Shown here: one piece after another, positions 62,228 through 64,000 of the stretch | How positions within the stretch are numbered: the stretch's first letter is position 1 | Layout: every line of letters starts with the position of its first letter | Origin: Candidatus Caenarcanales bacterium | GTDB taxonomy: Bacteria > Cyanobacteriota > Vampirovibrionia > LMEP-6097 | Assembly (NCBI GenBank): GCA_013216135.1 | Contig: JABSOS010000005.1 | Span: 62,001-126,000, forward strand | Length of the DNA: 64,000 nucleotides | Reading direction: 5' to 3' | Made by a program: the position numbers and the translations under genes | Notes under the pieces: model-generated | Seen by the model: the letters and a program-made list of their open reading frames with translations, nothing else | The model's database searches: none | What the model was told of the DNA's origin: nothing

Positions 62228-62256
62228 TTGCAGCTAAAGCATCTATATCATACAAT
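62228..62256 (+). promoter_or_regulatory. promoter of nuoN
   Basis: TTGCAG (62228-62233), a 17-base spacer and TACAAT (62251-62256) make a good sigma-70-like promoter. The predicted transcription start is about 5 bases before the ATG at 62268, so the leader is almost absent even though a short AGGA precedes the ATG. Confidence 0.6.
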
Positions 62257-62267
62257 TAAATAGGATT

Positions 62268-63752
62268 ATGGACTGGAGCATTGTATCTAAAATTCTTTTA
62301 CCTGAGTTTATAGTTGTTTTCTCAATTATTCTGACTATATTACTTAGCTTATTTGAAAAGACTAAAAAGTATGTAAGCGCAGTAGCGACTGTTGCTTTAG
62401 CTATTGCTAGTTTTGTAGCATCTCAAACTGGTATCGGTGGAGATGTAACTAAGATCCTAAATTCAGCTTTTATCTCTGATACATTATGTATCTATTTAAG
62501 AGTCCTAATCTACGGTGTCGCAGCTTTAATCGCTATGGCATCTAAAAAGTATTTAGATAACTATGAAAGTCCAGCTGAATACTACCCTATTTTCTTATCT
62601 GCTACTTTAGGTGCAGGTTTCCTTGCAGGAGTTAATGATTTCCTTACCTTATTTATAGGCTTAGAGACTTTAGGACTTAGTGCGATTCTTCTAGCTTCTT
62701 ATGCTAGAAAAGAGAAGAAATCGAATGAGTCTGCTCTAAAATATCTTTTAACTGCTGCTTCAGCTACATCATTACTTTTACTTGCAATGTCATTTATCTA
62801 TGGTGTGACAGCTTCTACTAACTTTGCTTTAGTTGCTAGTAGAGTTGCTCAACTTCAAAGCATCGGAGTGCTTTCAGATAAATTAGAGATATTAATTGCA
62901 GCTTTACTTGTTGCTGCTATTGGTTTTAAACTTGCAGCTGCACCTTTCCATAACTGGTCACCAGATGTTTATTATGGTGCTCCTACTACTACTACGCTTT
63001 TCCTTTCAGTAGTATCTAAAATAGCTGGATTTGCAGTAGCTATTAGAGTTTTTGGAACTGTGTTCCATAATGAATTCTTATTACCATTACTTGCTGCTAT
63101 TGCGGTAATTTCGATAGTGGTGGGTAACTTTGTCGGAATTATCCAGGTTATCTCTAGAGGTTCGATTAAAAAGCTTTTAGCTTACTCTTCTATCGCACAG
63201 TCTGGTTATCTTTTAGTAGCTCTAACTTCTTTAAGACTAGAGAGTGTTAGTTCTTTACTTCTATATATAACTATTTATGCTTTAATGAACACTGCAGCAT
63301 TTGCTTGTGTGATTCATTTTGAAAGAGAAACTGGCAGCGATAATATCTTTGATATGGCTGGTTTACTTCAGAAAAAACCGATGATGGCCATTGTCTTTGT
63401 AATTGCATTATTTAACTTAGCTGGTTTGCCATTCATACCGGCTGGCTTTATTGCTAAATTCTTCCTGTTTGCAACAGCATTTAGTTCAGGAATTACTTAT
63501 GCTCCTTATTTAGTAATCATCGCTTTAATAGGTTCTGTGGTAGCGCTATTCTACTACTTATATGTAGCTAAGCTTGTAATCGTTGATGCTCCATCTCATA
63601 AATTACAATCTATCCCGGATGAGGGCCCAGCTTTTGACTTTACTAAGCTTACTGCTGTATTAAGTACTGCTCTTTTAGTTATTTTCAGTGTTTGGGGTAT
63701 GGACTTCTTACAAGGAATGACTGAAATGGCTATTTATAGAATAGGCGTTTAA
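62268..63752 (+). CDS. nuoN: NADH-quinone oxidoreductase subunit N (NdhB/NuoN)
   Basis: A 494-residue polytopic antiporter-like subunit of complex I with about 14 membrane helices. Signature regions are GLETLGLSAILLASYARKEK with SNESALKYLL, and KLAAAPFHNWSPDVYYGAPT, whose lysines and proline are conserved in proton-pumping subunits. The SNEsxLKYLL stretch is most like cyanobacterial/chloroplast NdhB. It implies a respiratory chain. No other nuo/ndh gene is next to it in the window; the following gene overlaps its stop codon. Confidence 0.92.
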   Translation: MDWSIVSKILLPEFIVVFSIILTILLSLFEKTKKYVSAVATVALAIASFVASQTGIGGDVTKILNSAFISDTLCIYLRVLIYGVAALIAMASKKYLDNYESPAEYYPIFLSATLGAGFLAGVNDFLTLFIGLETLGLSAILLASYARKEKKSNESALKYLLTAASATSLLLLAMSFIYGVTASTNFALVASRVAQLQSIGVLSDKLEILIAALLVAAIGFKLAAAPFHNWSPDVYYGAPTTTTLFLSVVSKIAGFAVAIRVFGTVFHNEFLLPLLAAIAVISIVVGNFVGIIQVISRGSIKKLLAYSSIAQSGYLLVALTSLRLESVSSLLLYITIYALMNTAAFACVIHFERETGSDNIFDMAGLLQKKPMMAIVFVIALFNLAGLPFIPAGFIAKFFLFATAFSSGITYAPYLVIIALIGSVVALFYYLYVAKLVIVDAPSHKLQSIPDEGPAFDFTKLTAVLSTALLVIFSVWGMDFLQGMTEMAIYRIGV

Positions 63753-64000
63753 TGATGAACGATAAAATTCAATTAGTTGAAAATGATTTAAGAGAAGAAG
63801 ATTTAGATCTTTTCTTATCCCAAGATTTAATCGCAGTTGACTGTGAAATGATGGGTTTAAATGTTCATCGTGATAGACTCTGCTTGGTTCAAATCGGAGA
63901 TGCAGATAGAAATATTCGTTTAGTAAAAATTGCTCTTGGACAAACTGAAGCTCCTCGCTTAAAGTGTCTAATGGAAGATGATACTGTTAGAAAACTTTTT
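63752..64000 (+). CDS. 3'-5' exonuclease, RNase D-like, truncated at right edge
   Basis: The ATG overlaps the nuoN stop (TAATG), indicating translational coupling; a second ATG follows at once. The visible 83 codons contain LIAVDCEMMGLNVHRDRLCL and LVQIGDA, where the DxE pair is the first exonuclease motif of the DEDD family as in RNase D. The remainder lies outside the window. A role in tRNA 3'-end maturation is likely; other DEDD exonucleases are possible until the HRDC region is seen. Confidence 0.8.
   Translation, partial: MMNDKIQLVENDLREEDLDLFLSQDLIAVDCEMMGLNVHRDRLCLVQIGDADRNIRLVKIALGQTEAPRLKCLMEDDTVRKLF

Noticed and set aside
1-64000. tRNA and rRNA genes
   Set aside because: I looked through the intergenic spaces for T-loop (GTTCRANNC) and acceptor pairing and for conserved rRNA segments and found none convincing; small RNAs may still be missed by eye.

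Overview
The window is strongly AT-rich bacterial chromosome (roughly one third G+C by eye). Housekeeping genes are scattered among many lineage-specific proteins and packed on both strands, often with convergent genes overlapping at their 3' ends. Markers include a cyanobacterial-type NdhB/NuoN, TrmFO, a CrtI-type desaturase, FlhA, flagellin-like proteins, an O-antigen-ligase-like protein, RTX and EF-hand proteins, a complete MtnB-MtnD-MtnC block and L11-L1. Together they fit a flagellated, host- or particle-associated bacterium. A non-photosynthetic relative of Cyanobacteria (Melainabacteria/Vampirovibrionia, Caenarcaniphilales-like) is my best guess; this is inference and not proven by the window. 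I saw no rRNA, tRNA, CRISPR array, transposase, integrase or phage genes.

Layout. 0-8 kb: left-truncated carotenoid-desaturase-like gene, secreted proteins, a flagellin carrying an internal beta-propeller, an O-antigen-ligase-like protein and small genes, two of them frame-broken. 8-15 kb: ilvD, an unknown gene, the first member of a new three-member protein family (11.6-12.8 kb) sitting between aspS and a decayed copy of the aspS 3' end. 15-21 kb: accessory island with two EreA/ChaN-like paralogs enclosing a MNT/HEPN toxin-antitoxin pair, plus two large unknown proteins. 21-25 kb: old yellow enzyme, SDR reductase and TetR repressor with two matching operators, then hom. 25-28 kb: flagellin-like protein and a possible kinase-like protein. 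28-35 kb: asymmetric heterodimeric ABC exporter, methionine salvage genes, rnhB and trmFO. 35-43 kb: broken unknown gene, two small unknowns, flhA, secF and a ten-EF-hand protein built by tandem duplication. 43-47 kb: ribbon-helix-helix protein, coaE, HD-GYP protein, TPR lipoprotein-like/secreted protein. 47-52 kb: structured intergenic elements, an unknown 443-residue protein and an RTX protein. 52-58 kb: rplK-rplA, nadC, frame-broken unknown, a 56-residue membrane protein, a long hairpin element, prs and queG. 58-64 kb: two further members of the new paralog family, a histidine kinase, nuoN/ndhB and the start of an RNase D-like gene.

Themes. (1) Many cytosolic-looking proteins with no recognised domain, several in paralog sets with shared N-terminal regions, look like secreted effectors or polymorphic accessory factors. 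(2) Four genes would become continuous if exactly one A were removed from an A-tract on the coding strand, and a fifth needs a similar one-base correction; every one is an extra base, and the domain-bearing metabolic and translation genes are otherwise intact. (3) Several genes have a TATAAT-like element 6-11 bases before the start codon, pointing to leaderless transcripts. All identifications come from reading the sequence only; no database search was possible.
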